Assembly: GCA_017991835.1 (NCBI GenBank)
Contig: JAGOPY010000007.1
Location: 49,437 to 113,436 of the forward strand
From: Bacteroidales bacterium
GTDB lineage: Bacteria > Bacteroidota > Bacteroidia > Bacteroidales > JAGOPY01
Direction: 5' to 3'
Length of the DNA stretch: 64,000 bases
Shown: positions 35,675 to 43,943 of the stretch, in pieces
Layout of the letters: each line of letters opens with the position of its first letter
Position numbering within the stretch: position 1 is the first letter of the stretch
Notes under the pieces: generated by a model
The model's input: only the letters and a program-made list of their open reading frames with translations
Databases searched by the model: none
Told to the model about the DNA's origin: nothing
Translations under genes and position numbers: made by a program

Positions 35675-36616
35675 ATGAATAAGATTACCGTCATCGGCGC
35701 CGGAAATGTCGGTGCTACCGTAGCAAATGTCCTGGCTCAGAAAGATCTGGCCAGAGAAGTCGTATTACTGGATATCAAAGAAGGGGTAGCGGAAGGCAAA
35801 GCGCTCGACATCTGGCAGACGTCATCCATCCTGAATTTTAACACCCGTGTCAGGGGATGTACAAATGATTACCTTAAGACCAAAGGCTCGGGCGTGATCG
35901 TGATAACATCGGGCATTCCGCGAAAACCGGGTATGTCGCGCGATGATTTGATCAAGACCAACGCAACTATCGTTAAGGAAGTCGTAGAAAGGTCCATCCG
36001 GTATTCTCCTGATGCGATCATCCTGATCGTTTCCAATCCTCTGGATGTGATGACCTATGTGGCCTACAAAGCGGCCAACAAGGAATCCAGGAAAGTCTTC
36101 GGAATGGCGGGTATTCTCGATACGGGACGTTACAAGGCTTTTATCGCCGAAGCGCTCGACATTTCCCCGAAAGATATCCATGCTTTGCTGATGGGAAGCC
36201 ATGGCGACACGATGGTGCCGTTAAGGAGATACACTTCGGTCGGAGGCATCCCCGTTACCGAGCTGATGAACAAAGAAGAACTGGATAAGATCATCGAGCG
36301 GACCCGCAAAGGCGGCGGCGAACTGGTCGACCTGATGGGCACCTCCGCCTGGTATGCTCCGGGCGCTGCAGTAGCCGAAATGGTCGAAGCCATCGTCGAC
36401 GACCAGAAAAGGGTTTTCCCGGTTTGCGCCTACCTCAACGGCGAATACGGCCAGAAAGGCATTTACCTCGGAGTGCCGGTGAAACTGGGCAAAAACGGGA
36501 TCGAGGAAGTGATTCAGCTGCAATTGAACAAGAATGAGATGAAGATGGTGGAAGATTCCGCCAATTCGGTGAAGGAGGTGATGGCGGTTCTGGATGATAT
36601 GAAATTGTTTGATTGA
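35675..36616 (+). CDS. mdh: Malate dehydrogenase (lactate dehydrogenase-like type)
   Basis: 313 residues from the ATG at 35675. NAD-binding GAGNVGATVANVLA with Asp in LLDIKEG; substrate loop GIPRKPGMSRDDL has the Arg residues expected for malate rather than lactate; SNPLDVMTYVAYKA; catalytic His in MGSHGDTMVPLRRY. It interconverts malate and oxaloacetate in the TCA cycle. It follows maeB and its stop codon shares its last A with a 50-nt palindrome. Confidence 0.96.
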   Translation: MNKITVIGAGNVGATVANVLAQKDLAREVVLLDIKEGVAEGKALDIWQTSSILNFNTRVRGCTNDYLKTKGSGVIVITSGIPRKPGMSRDDLIKTNATIVKEVVERSIRYSPDAIILIVSNPLDVMTYVAYKAANKESRKVFGMAGILDTGRYKAFIAEALDISPKDIHALLMGSHGDTMVPLRRYTSVGGIPVTELMNKEELDKIIERTRKGGGELVDLMGTSAWYAPGAAVAEMVEAIVDDQKRVFPVCAYLNGEYGQKGIYLGVPVKLGKNGIEEVIQLQLNKNEMKMVEDSANSVKEVMAVLDDMKLFD

Positions 36617-36665
36617 AAAACCTATGGTAGCGACGTTGCATGCAACGTCGCTACCATAGGTTTTT
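36616..36665. terminator. 50-nt perfect palindrome between mdh and the HerA-like gene, probable bidirectional terminator
   Basis: Arms start AAAAACCTATGGTAGCGACG and meet at TTGCA/TGCAA; each arm is 25 nt and ends in a run of five A/T, so either strand gives a hairpin with a U tail. A further half copy (CAACGTCGCTACCATAGG and T-run, 36666-36688) adjoins and its last bases form the stop codon of the HerA-like gene. CGTTGCATGCAACG palindromes of this kind are dispersed repeats in Bacteroidota. Confidence 0.75.
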
Positions 36666-36687
36666 CAACGTCGCTACCATAGGTTTT

Positions 36688-38244
36688 TCAACGTCGCCGG
36701 CGTCCCCCCAACATCCCGAAAATTCCCCTTGCCAGTTCCGACACCAGCGTCCGGCCAATCTGCCGTGCCATGGGATTTCTAGATATCTCTTTTAAAACCG
36801 ACGGAGTCTCCTTTTCTCCTTTTCTCCCTTTCTCCTCTTCCCCTCTTCCCTTAGCCTCGCCCGACTGACGACCGACGACTGACGACTGACGACTTTCTAT
36901 CCTGGCCGTCAATATCTCGAAAGCGCTCTCCCGGTCGATCTCACGATTATAGAACGGGACAAGCTTGGAGGCATCGATGATCTCATCGATCTCCTCATCG
37001 GTCAAAACATCCATCCGGCTCATCGGGGAGCGCAAAAGCGTGGCGGCGAGAGGCGTTGGCCGCCCTTTCTCATCCAAAGCGGTGATCAGCGCCTCACCCA
37101 TCCCCAGCGAAGTTAGCAGGTCGGGCACATTGTAAAACTCCGATTCGGGATAATTCTCAGCGGTTTTCATGATCATCTGCCGGTCTTTCGGTGTGAAAGC
37201 CCGCAAAGCATGCTGAATCTTCAACCCGAGCTGGCCCAGGATCACATCCGGAACATCGGTGGGGTTCTGCGTACAGAAATAAATACCCACCCCTTTCGAC
37301 CGGATCAGCCTGGCGATCGTTTCTATCTGGCTGAGGAGGGCTTTGGAAGCTTCGTTGAAGATCAGGTGGGCTTCGTCGATGAACAGCACCAGCTTCGGTT
37401 TTTCCGCATCGCCGACCTCGGGGAAGGAATTGTAAACCTCCGCGAGAAGCGAAAGCATGAATGTCGAAAACAATTTCGGACGGTCCTGGATATCGGTCAG
37501 CCTTAAAATCGACACGATCCCTTTTCCATTCCGGTCGATTCTTATAAGATCATCGACATTGAACGATTCTTCCCCGAAGAACCGGTCGGCATCCTGCTGC
37601 TCAATTTCGATGATCTTTCTCATGATGGTTGAAACAGACGTCGATGATACAGCGCCGTATTCTTCCTTGATTTCGTCTTTTCCTTCATTGGAAAGATACT
37701 GCAGCACTTTCTTGAAGTCTTTCAGATCCAGCAGGGGGATCCCGTTGTCATCGCAATACTTGAAAGCCAGCGAAACGACGCCGGCCTGGATATCATTCAG
37801 GTCGAGGATACGTGATAACAGAACGGGACCGAACTCGATCACTGTCGCCCTCATGCGGGCACCTTTCTCATCCGACAGGCTGAGGAACTCGACCGGTGAT
37901 CCTTTTCCTTCCCAGGGCTCTCCCATGATCGAATGCCGCTTCTCGATATGCTGGTTGAATGTCCCCGGCCTGGCAATGCCGCTCAGGTCGCCTTTAATAT
38001 CCATTAACAACACCGGCACCCCGTTATCCGAAAGCTGCTCGGCAATGATCTGAAGCGTCTTGGTCTTCCCGGTTCCCGTAGCGCCGGCAATAAGTCCGTG
38101 CCGGTTCAGTGTTTTCAGCGGCAGCCTGACCAATGCCCCCGGAACACCTTCTCCATCCAGCATTGCACTGCCTATGATAATTGCACCACCCTGGCAGGAA
38201 TAGCCAGCATTTATTTTTTGTTTGAATGATTCGGTTCTGTCCAT
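36688..38244 (-). CDS. HerA-like ATPase, DUF853 family
   Basis: 518 residues from the ATG at 38242-38244 (MDRTESFKQKI); an upstream ATG at 38320-38322 would add 26 residues and reach into a palindrome. Walker A is GATGTGKTKTLQ, Walker B is KLVLFIDEAHLIF. DUF853 proteins are HerA/FtsK-like motor ATPases of poorly known role. Near the C-terminus spacer-like DNA has entered the frame (36810-36895), encoding SRQSSVVGRQSGEAKGRGEE and a Lys/Glu-rich run. The last codons (GGRRRR) and the stop lie at the edge of a palindromic repeat. It is divergent from the sirtuin gene. Confidence 0.9.
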   Translation of the reverse strand: MDRTESFKQKINAGYSCQGGAIIIGSAMLDGEGVPGALVRLPLKTLNRHGLIAGATGTGKTKTLQIIAEQLSDNGVPVLLMDIKGDLSGIARPGTFNQHIEKRHSIMGEPWEGKGSPVEFLSLSDEKGARMRATVIEFGPVLLSRILDLNDIQAGVVSLAFKYCDDNGIPLLDLKDFKKVLQYLSNEGKDEIKEEYGAVSSTSVSTIMRKIIEIEQQDADRFFGEESFNVDDLIRIDRNGKGIVSILRLTDIQDRPKLFSTFMLSLLAEVYNSFPEVGDAEKPKLVLFIDEAHLIFNEASKALLSQIETIARLIRSKGVGIYFCTQNPTDVPDVILGQLGLKIQHALRAFTPKDRQMIMKTAENYPESEFYNVPDLLTSLGMGEALITALDEKGRPTPLAATLLRSPMSRMDVLTDEEIDEIIDASKLVPFYNREIDRESAFEILTARIESRQSSVVGRQSGEAKGRGEEEKGRKGEKETPSVLKEISRNPMARQIGRTLVSELARGIFGMLGGRRRR

Positions 38245-38284
38245 CGTATGAATATTTTCGACAAAAATAATAATACGTGGGTAT

Positions 38285-38314
38285 GTTAGAGACGCAATAT
38301 TTTGCGTCTCTAAC
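38285..38314. repeat. Palindromic repeat in the HerA-sirtuin divergent spacer
   Basis: Arms GTTAGAGACGCAA and TTGCGTCTCTAAC around a 4-nt loop; a GAGACGC-type REP-like element. Confidence 0.85.
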
Positions 38315-38357
38315 AAATCCACGAAAAAAATTGTAATTTTATAGAAAACAAAACCAA

Positions 38358-39053
38358 ATGAAAAAAATTGCCGTATTGACCGGCGCCGGCGTCAGTGCGG
38401 AAAGCGGGCTGAAGACATTCCGCGATCACGACGGCCTGTGGCATGACCACCGGATTGAAGATGTGGCAACGCCGGAGGCATGGGAACGGGATATGGACCT
38501 GGTCAACCAGTTTTATAACGAAAGAAGGAAAAATCTTCTGGAAGCCAGGCCTAATGAGGCACATATTGCGCTGGCCCGGCTGGAAGAAAAATACAACGTT
38601 ACGGTGATCACACAGAATGTGGATGACCTTCATGAAAGGGGCGGTTCTTCCAATGTTTTGCATTTGCACGGAGAACTGAAGAAAGTCAGGAGCACGGTCG
38701 ATCCGGAACTGGTGTACGAATTGAATGGATGGGAGCTGAAGCGGGGCGATTTATGCGAAAAAGGATCACAGTTGCGCCCTCATATTGTCTGGTTCGGTGA
38801 AGCGGTTCCGCTCATTGAGGATGCGGCGGGAATAGTGCAGGAGGCTGATATTGTGATCATTATCGGAACGAGTTTACAGGTTTATCCGGCTGCGGGGCTG
38901 ATCCATTATGCATTCGCCGGGGCGCCAAAGTATTACATCGATCCTAAAGCCGTACATGTGCCATTCATCCCATTGCTTGAAATAATCCGGAAACCCGCTG
39001 GCGAAGGGGTGCCGGAACTCGTTGATAAACTAATGCTTAATGTTGAATTTTGA
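38358..39053 (+). CDS. cobB: NAD-dependent protein deacylase (sirtuin, CobB type)
   Basis: 231 residues. NAD-binding GAGVSAESGLKTFRDHDGLW, TQNVDDLHERGG, catalytic His in VLHLHGEL, and IIIGTSLQVYPAAGL. Tyr53 and Arg56 (FYNERR) match the YxxR pair linked to desuccinylation in SIRT5/CobB, so deacylation beyond acetyl groups is plausible. The usual two CxxC zinc pairs are missing; only one Cys (GDLCEKG) lies in the zinc-ribbon region, a loss I recall in some other Bacteroidota sirtuins. recX follows 5 bases after the stop. Confidence 0.92.
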   Translation: MKKIAVLTGAGVSAESGLKTFRDHDGLWHDHRIEDVATPEAWERDMDLVNQFYNERRKNLLEARPNEAHIALARLEEKYNVTVITQNVDDLHERGGSSNVLHLHGELKKVRSTVDPELVYELNGWELKRGDLCEKGSQLRPHIVWFGEAVPLIEDAAGIVQEADIVIIIGTSLQVYPAAGLIHYAFAGAPKYYIDPKAVHVPFIPLLEIIRKPAGEGVPELVDKLMLNVEF

Positions 39054-39058
39054 AGGTT

Positions 39059-39520
39059 ATGCCGGAAGAACAAGATTTAATCCTCGCAAAACTCCGCAGC
39101 TTCTGCGCATACCAGGAGCGCTGCATCCACGATGTGACCGAAAAGCTCGAAGAATGGCGCGTCGGGCAAAAAAGGGCGGAAAAGATCATTGAGAAACTCA
39201 TCAAGGAAGATTACCTCAATGAAGAACGCTTTGCCCGGACTTATGCCGGCGGCAAGTTCCGGATAAACCACTGGGGCAAGACGAAAATCATTTACGAGCT
39301 GGAAAGAAGACAGGTGCCTGACCTGATTATCCAGATCGGGCTCCAGGAAATTGACGACCAGGAATATAAAGAAACGCTGAAGGAGATTCTGACTCGCAAA
39401 GCAAGGGAAATCAAGGAGAAGGATCCGTATCGGCGCAGGCAAAAGCTAACTGCTTATGCGGTTCAGAAGGGGTATGAGTATCATTTGATAAGAGAGGTGG
39501 CTGAACAGATGAACCGGTGA
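39059..39520 (+). CDS. recX: Regulatory protein RecX
   Basis: 153 residues from the ATG at 39059; a TTG overlapping the cobB stop (39050) is an alternative. It has the three-helix repeats of RecX: RCIHDVTEKLEEW, IIEKLIKEDYLNEERFARTY and INHWGKTKIIYELERRQVP. RecX binds RecA filaments and limits recombination. It is probably co-transcribed with cobB; no recA is nearby. Confidence 0.9.
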   Translation: MPEEQDLILAKLRSFCAYQERCIHDVTEKLEEWRVGQKRAEKIIEKLIKEDYLNEERFARTYAGGKFRINHWGKTKIIYELERRQVPDLIIQIGLQEIDDQEYKETLKEILTRKAREIKEKDPYRRRQKLTAYAVQKGYEYHLIREVAEQMNR

Positions 39521-39589
39521 AACGAATCAGCAAAACCCTAAGGCATGTTCATATTTAAGTTGTCACAGTATGTTTCTCGGTCTAATATC

Positions 39590-39684
39590 TTGAGATGGCA
39601 TCTCAAATCCATGGATTTTATTCATATGTCATTCTATATCTTCTCTTTACAACGATTTTCCGTAGATTTGAGATGCCATCTCAA
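39590..39684. repeat. Two GAGATGGCATCTC palindromes in opposite orientation
   Basis: TTGAGATGGCATCTCAA at 39590-39606 and TTGAGATGCCATCTCAA at 39668-39684. The core is the same as in the array at 9997-10153. The rest of the recX-prfB spacer shows no gene. Confidence 0.85.
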
Positions 39685-39762
39685 AAAATCTCGCTAGCTA
39701 GGTTTAATCCCCTTGAGATTAATAACTATCTTTACCTCATAATACAATCTTAAATATGCGTT

Positions 39763-40855
39763 ATGATCACCCAGGAATTTTATAAAAATCTGAACCAAAG
39801 GCTTGATGCTTTGAGGAGGTTCCTTTGACGTCGAAAAGAAGAAACAAACCATCACGGAAAAGGAAGAACTGACGCACGCGCAGGATTTCTGGACCGATCC
39901 CAAAAAAGCGGAAGAGGTTTTACGTTCCATCCGGGATATCAAACGATGGACGGATGCCTTCGATGAGGCTAAAGCATCTTTTGACGACCTGGTTGTGATC
40001 TATGAATTTTATGAAGCCGGGGAAGCTACGGATGAAGACCTGGACCGGCAAGCGGAAAAGACCACAAAAATTATCGAGAACCTGGAGTTCCTGAACATGC
40101 TCAGCCGGGAAGAAGACAAGCTGAGCGCCATTCTCCAGATCAACTCCGGGGCAGGCGGTACCGAAAGCCAGGACTGGGTGGCCATGCTGATGCGGATGTA
40201 TATCCGATGGGCCGAGATACAAGGCCATAAAGTCAAGGAGCTCGACCGTCAGGACGGCGACGTGGCAGGGATCAAATCGGTTTCGATAGAAATTGACGGC
40301 GAATACGCCTTCGGCTACCTGAAAGGCGAAAACGGGGTGCACCGGCTGGTCCGCCTCTCCCCGTTTGATTCGGCCAACCGGCGCCATACTTCTTTTGCTT
40401 CAGTGTATGTTTACCCGATGGTGGATGAAAATATCCAGGTCGAGATCAATCCGGCCGATATAACCTGGGACACCTTCCGTTCCAGCGGTCCGGGCGGGCA
40501 GAATGTGAATAAAGTGGAGACGGCGGTCCGGTTGAAACACGAGCCGACCGGGATTATAGTGGAGTGCCAGGAAACCCGCTCACAGCTTCAGAACCGCGAA
40601 AAAGCGATCCAGATGCTGAAATCGCAGCTCTACGAGATAGAACTCAGAAAGAAGAGAGAAGCCCAGGCCGAGATCGAAAGCAAAAAGAAAAAGATCGAGT
40701 GGGGATCACAGATACGTTCATATACCCTTCATCCTTACAAGCTGGTTAAGGACCACCGCACCGACCTCGAAGCAGGCAATGCCCAGGCTGTGCTCGACGG
40801 GGAGATCGACGAATTCCTGAAAGCCTTTTTGATGGAGTTCGGCGGGAGTCAGTAG
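39763..40855 (+). CDS. prfB: Peptide chain release factor 2, with programmed +1 frameshift
   Basis: 363 residues when the two frames are joined. The ATG at 39763 opens a 21-codon frame ([20 protein letters not shown], then L) that ends at TGA (39826-39828). The site reads AGGAGG TTC CTT TGA C: an SD-like stimulator, slippery CTT and UGA followed by C, the known autoregulatory RF2 site. After a +1 shift it continues [15 protein letters not shown]. The anticodon-like motif SPF is in [16 protein letters not shown] and GGQ is in [16 protein letters not shown]2 reads UAA and UGA; low RF2 slows the stop and favours the shift. Annotators that see only one frame would start at about 39995 and lose the N-terminus. 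Confidence 0.96.
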
Positions 40856-40980
40856 GCAGTTTGGCAGTTGACAGTAAGCAGTAGGCAGTTGACAGGTGAC
40901 AGATGAAATTAGAAATTAGAAATTTGGAACTTGGAGCTTGGAACTTGGAACCCTTAAACCCTTATAACCCTTATATCCTC

Positions 40981-42372
40981 ATGAATACAAGAACAGAAAA
41001 AGACACGATGGGCCTGGTGGAGGTGCCGGCCGAAAAATACTGGGGAGCACAGACCCAGCGATCTGTCATGAACTTCAAAATCGGTGATCCGGGATCGATG
41101 CCGGTACCGATCATCCGGGCTTTCGGCATCCTGAAAAAAGCCGCGGCCCTGACCAATTTCGAACTGGGCGTCCTGCCGAAAGAAAAATGCGATATCATCT
41201 GCCAGGTATGCGATGAGATCATCGCCGGAAAACTCGACGACAATTTCCCGCTGGTGATCTGGCAGACCGGTTCAGGGACGCAGTCGAACATGAACGTAAA
41301 CGAAGTGGTAGCCAACCGGGCCCATGTTTTGCTGGGCAATAAACTCGGCGAAGGGACACGGTTCATCCACCCGAATGATGATGTGAACAAGTCGCAGTCG
41401 TCGAACGATACGTTTCCGGCAGCCATGAGCATCGCCGGGTATAAAATGATCGTGGAAACGACAATTCCCGGTGTGGAAAAGCTGAAACAGACGCTGGAAG
41501 AAAAATCGGCTGGTTTCATGGATATTGTAAAGACCGGCCGCACTCACCTGATGGACGCCACACCGCTGACGCTGGGACAGGAATTCTCAGGCTATGCGGC
41601 ACAGCTTGGCTATGGGATTAAAGCGTTGAAGAACACGCTTCCGCACATGTCGGAGCTGGCGCTGGGCGGAACAGCGGTCGGAACCGGGATCAATACGCCG
41701 AAAGGGTACTCGGAGCTGGTGGCCAAGAAAATAGCCGAACTGACCGGATTCCCGTTCGTGACAGCGCCGAACAAGTTCGAATCCTTATCGGCCCACGACG
41801 CGGTAGTCGAATCGAGCGGCGCACTGAAAACCCTGGCTGTCAGCCTGATGCACATTGCAAGCAACATCCGTCTCCTCTCCTCCGGGCCCCGATGCGGCTA
41901 CAGCGAGATCATCCTGCCGGCCAACGAACCCGGCTCGTCGATCATGCCCGGCAAGGTCAACCCGACCCAGCCCGAAGCGATGACGATGGTCTGCGCACAG
42001 GTGCTCGGTAACGATGTCGCCATCAATATTGGCGGCACGCACGGCCATTTCCAGCTGAACGTCTTCAAACCGGTCATGATCGCCAACCTGCTGCAATCGG
42101 CCCGCCTGCTGGGCGACGCCTGCGTCTCATTCAACGACCATTGCGTTATCGGCATCGAGCCCAATCTTCCGAATATTAAGAAGAACATGGAAAACTCACT
42201 GATGCTGGTAACCTCACTGAACACCAAGATCGGCTACGACAATGCCGCCCTGATCGCCAAGAAGGCGCATACCGAGAACAAGACGCTTCGCGAAGCAGCG
42301 ATTGAAAGCGGTCTGGTGACGGGAGAACAGTTTGATGAATGGGTGGATCCGAGGAAGATGATTGGGAGATAA
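40981..42372 (+). CDS. fumC: Class II fumarate hydratase
   Basis: 463 residues from the ATG at 40981 ([20 protein letters not shown]). Motifs: [44 protein letters not shown] and the superfamily signature [13 protein letters not shown]. It hydrates fumarate to malate; with maeB and mdh upstream, three malate-related enzymes lie within 9 kb. The upstream spacer (40856-40980) is simple-repeat DNA; an in-frame ATG at 40903 there would give a repeat-encoded N-terminus and is not used. Confidence 0.97.
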   Translation: MNTRTEKDTMGLVEVPAEKYWGAQTQRSVMNFKIGDPGSMPVPIIRAFGILKKAAALTNFELGVLPKEKCDIICQVCDEIIAGKLDDNFPLVIWQTGSGTQSNMNVNEVVANRAHVLLGNKLGEGTRFIHPNDDVNKSQSSNDTFPAAMSIAGYKMIVETTIPGVEKLKQTLEEKSAGFMDIVKTGRTHLMDATPLTLGQEFSGYAAQLGYGIKALKNTLPHMSELALGGTAVGTGINTPKGYSELVAKKIAELTGFPFVTAPNKFESLSAHDAVVESSGALKTLAVSLMHIASNIRLLSSGPRCGYSEIILPANEPGSSIMPGKVNPTQPEAMTMVCAQVLGNDVAINIGGTHGHFQLNVFKPVMIANLLQSARLLGDACVSFNDHCVIGIEPNLPNIKKNMENSLMLVTSLNTKIGYDNAALIAKKAHTENKTLREAAIESGLVTGEQFDEWVDPRKMIGR

Positions 42373-42544
42373 CGATTTTATCGTAATTCCCGGATAAAAT
42401 TTCCGGATCTTATAAAAATATTGAAAATCACAAGTTATTTACCATAAACGTAAAATATATTGCTATAATATTATCATTAATGTAAAATAACTGGATTTAA
42501 ATCATTATTTAATGTATCTTTACCAGGATTTTAAAACTTGAATA

Positions 42545-43783
42545 ATGATTGAAAGAAAATTCTACCTGGGTAAAATAAAAAGCGGTTTTGCCGTAGTACC
42601 TATTGTTTTGCTCATCGGAGCCCGGCAGGTTGGGAAGACCAGCCTGATGAAGATGTTTAATTTTAATGGCGCATCGTTATTCCTGAACGGGCAGGATCCG
42701 GAAATATCCGGGTTGTTTGAGAGACTGAATTCCATTGAAGACTATATTAAGGTCTACCTGAATCCTGATTTGACAGGACTACTAATGATCGATGAATTTC
42801 AATTCATCCCGGGCATTTCTACAATGCTTAAATTACTCACAGATAAGAATGAAGGATTGAAAATCCTTTGTTCAGGTAGTTCAAGTCTTGATATTCAGCA
42901 GACCGTGGAAGAGTCACTTGCCGGAAGAATCAGGGTAATAGAAGTCTTATCGCTTTCATTTGAGGAGTACCTTAAATTTACCAGGGAAAAACTTCATATG
43001 CTTTATGAAAATTTTGGGCTTACTACGCCTGATTCTGCATTAACAGCGCCATTTCATCAAGCACTTAAAGAATATATGCTTTATGGTGGATTGCCACGAG
43101 CTGCGCTAATCCATGATTATGAGCAAAAACTTGCCATCCTGAATGATATTTATAAAACTTACCTTGTTCGCGATGTTCGAAGCTATATTAAAAACGAGCA
43201 TTTCACAGGATTTAACAGGCTGTTGAAGATGTTAGCTTCCCAGGTTGGAAATATGGTGAATATTAATTCGATAAGTCGTGAAACAGGTCTGCCTTACAGG
43301 GCTTGTGACGAATACATGGATTTACTGCAGCAGATGTATATTATTAAACTGATTGCGCCTTTTTCATCTAATAAACGTTCGGCAATTACAAAGATGAAGA
43401 AAATATATTTCACTGATCTGGGATTAAGAAATATGATCAGCTCTGGTTTTCAGGAAATGGAGTATCGTGCCGATAAAGGAGCGCTTTTTGAAAATTTTAT
43501 CCTGTTGGAGCTTTTTAGAAACCTGAAACCCGGGGGCAACATTTACTATTTCAGGACAACTGATGGAACCGAAGTGGATTTTATAGTGCAAAATCCAACT
43601 TCAAGCTATGCTGTGGAATGTAAGTATGCAATCCTTCAAAAACCTCTTAAAATCCGCGCTCTTAATAGCTTAAGTGGCGATGAAAATTTAATAAACTGTT
43701 ATATTATCAATCAAAATTTCAATTTCAGCGAAGGGACAACACACCATATCCAGGGTTACCTGGCTGGATTTATAAATCGTTGA
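42545..43783 (+). CDS. AAA_14/DUF4143-family ATPase (copy 2 of 3)
   Basis: 412 residues. Walker A is GARQVGKTS and Walker B is LLMIDEFQF. A helix-turn-helix-like stretch follows (INSISRETGLPYRACDEYMD) and the DUF4143 domain ends with a PD-(D/E)XK-like pattern TEVDFIV then ECKYA. It is AT-richer than the fumC gene before it. It stands alone, between fumC and an unrecognised secreted protein, and is clearly diverged from copies 1 and 3. Confidence 0.85.
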   Translation: MIERKFYLGKIKSGFAVVPIVLLIGARQVGKTSLMKMFNFNGASLFLNGQDPEISGLFERLNSIEDYIKVYLNPDLTGLLMIDEFQFIPGISTMLKLLTDKNEGLKILCSGSSSLDIQQTVEESLAGRIRVIEVLSLSFEEYLKFTREKLHMLYENFGLTTPDSALTAPFHQALKEYMLYGGLPRAALIHDYEQKLAILNDIYKTYLVRDVRSYIKNEHFTGFNRLLKMLASQVGNMVNINSISRETGLPYRACDEYMDLLQQMYIIKLIAPFSSNKRSAITKMKKIYFTDLGLRNMISSGFQEMEYRADKGALFENFILLELFRNLKPGGNIYYFRTTDGTEVDFIVQNPTSSYAVECKYAILQKPLKIRALNSLSGDENLINCYIINQNFNFSEGTTHHIQGYLAGFINR

Positions 43784-43943
43784 TCAGGACCGAACACAGG
43801 CGGAACTGTTCTTACAGGAGCTCCAAGCTGCAGCTCAAATTGCATGAACGTAGACACAACTACATGCACCTGTAGTTTACCAATGGCTGAAGGACAACCA
43901 TATTACGTGGACTAAAGAAAGTCATTTGTTATTCTAATATAAC

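Noticed and set aside
39826..39828. prfB as a pseudogene because of the early TGA
   Set aside because: The AGGAGG-TTC-CTT-TGA-C context is the known RF2 frameshift site and the downstream frame is complete.
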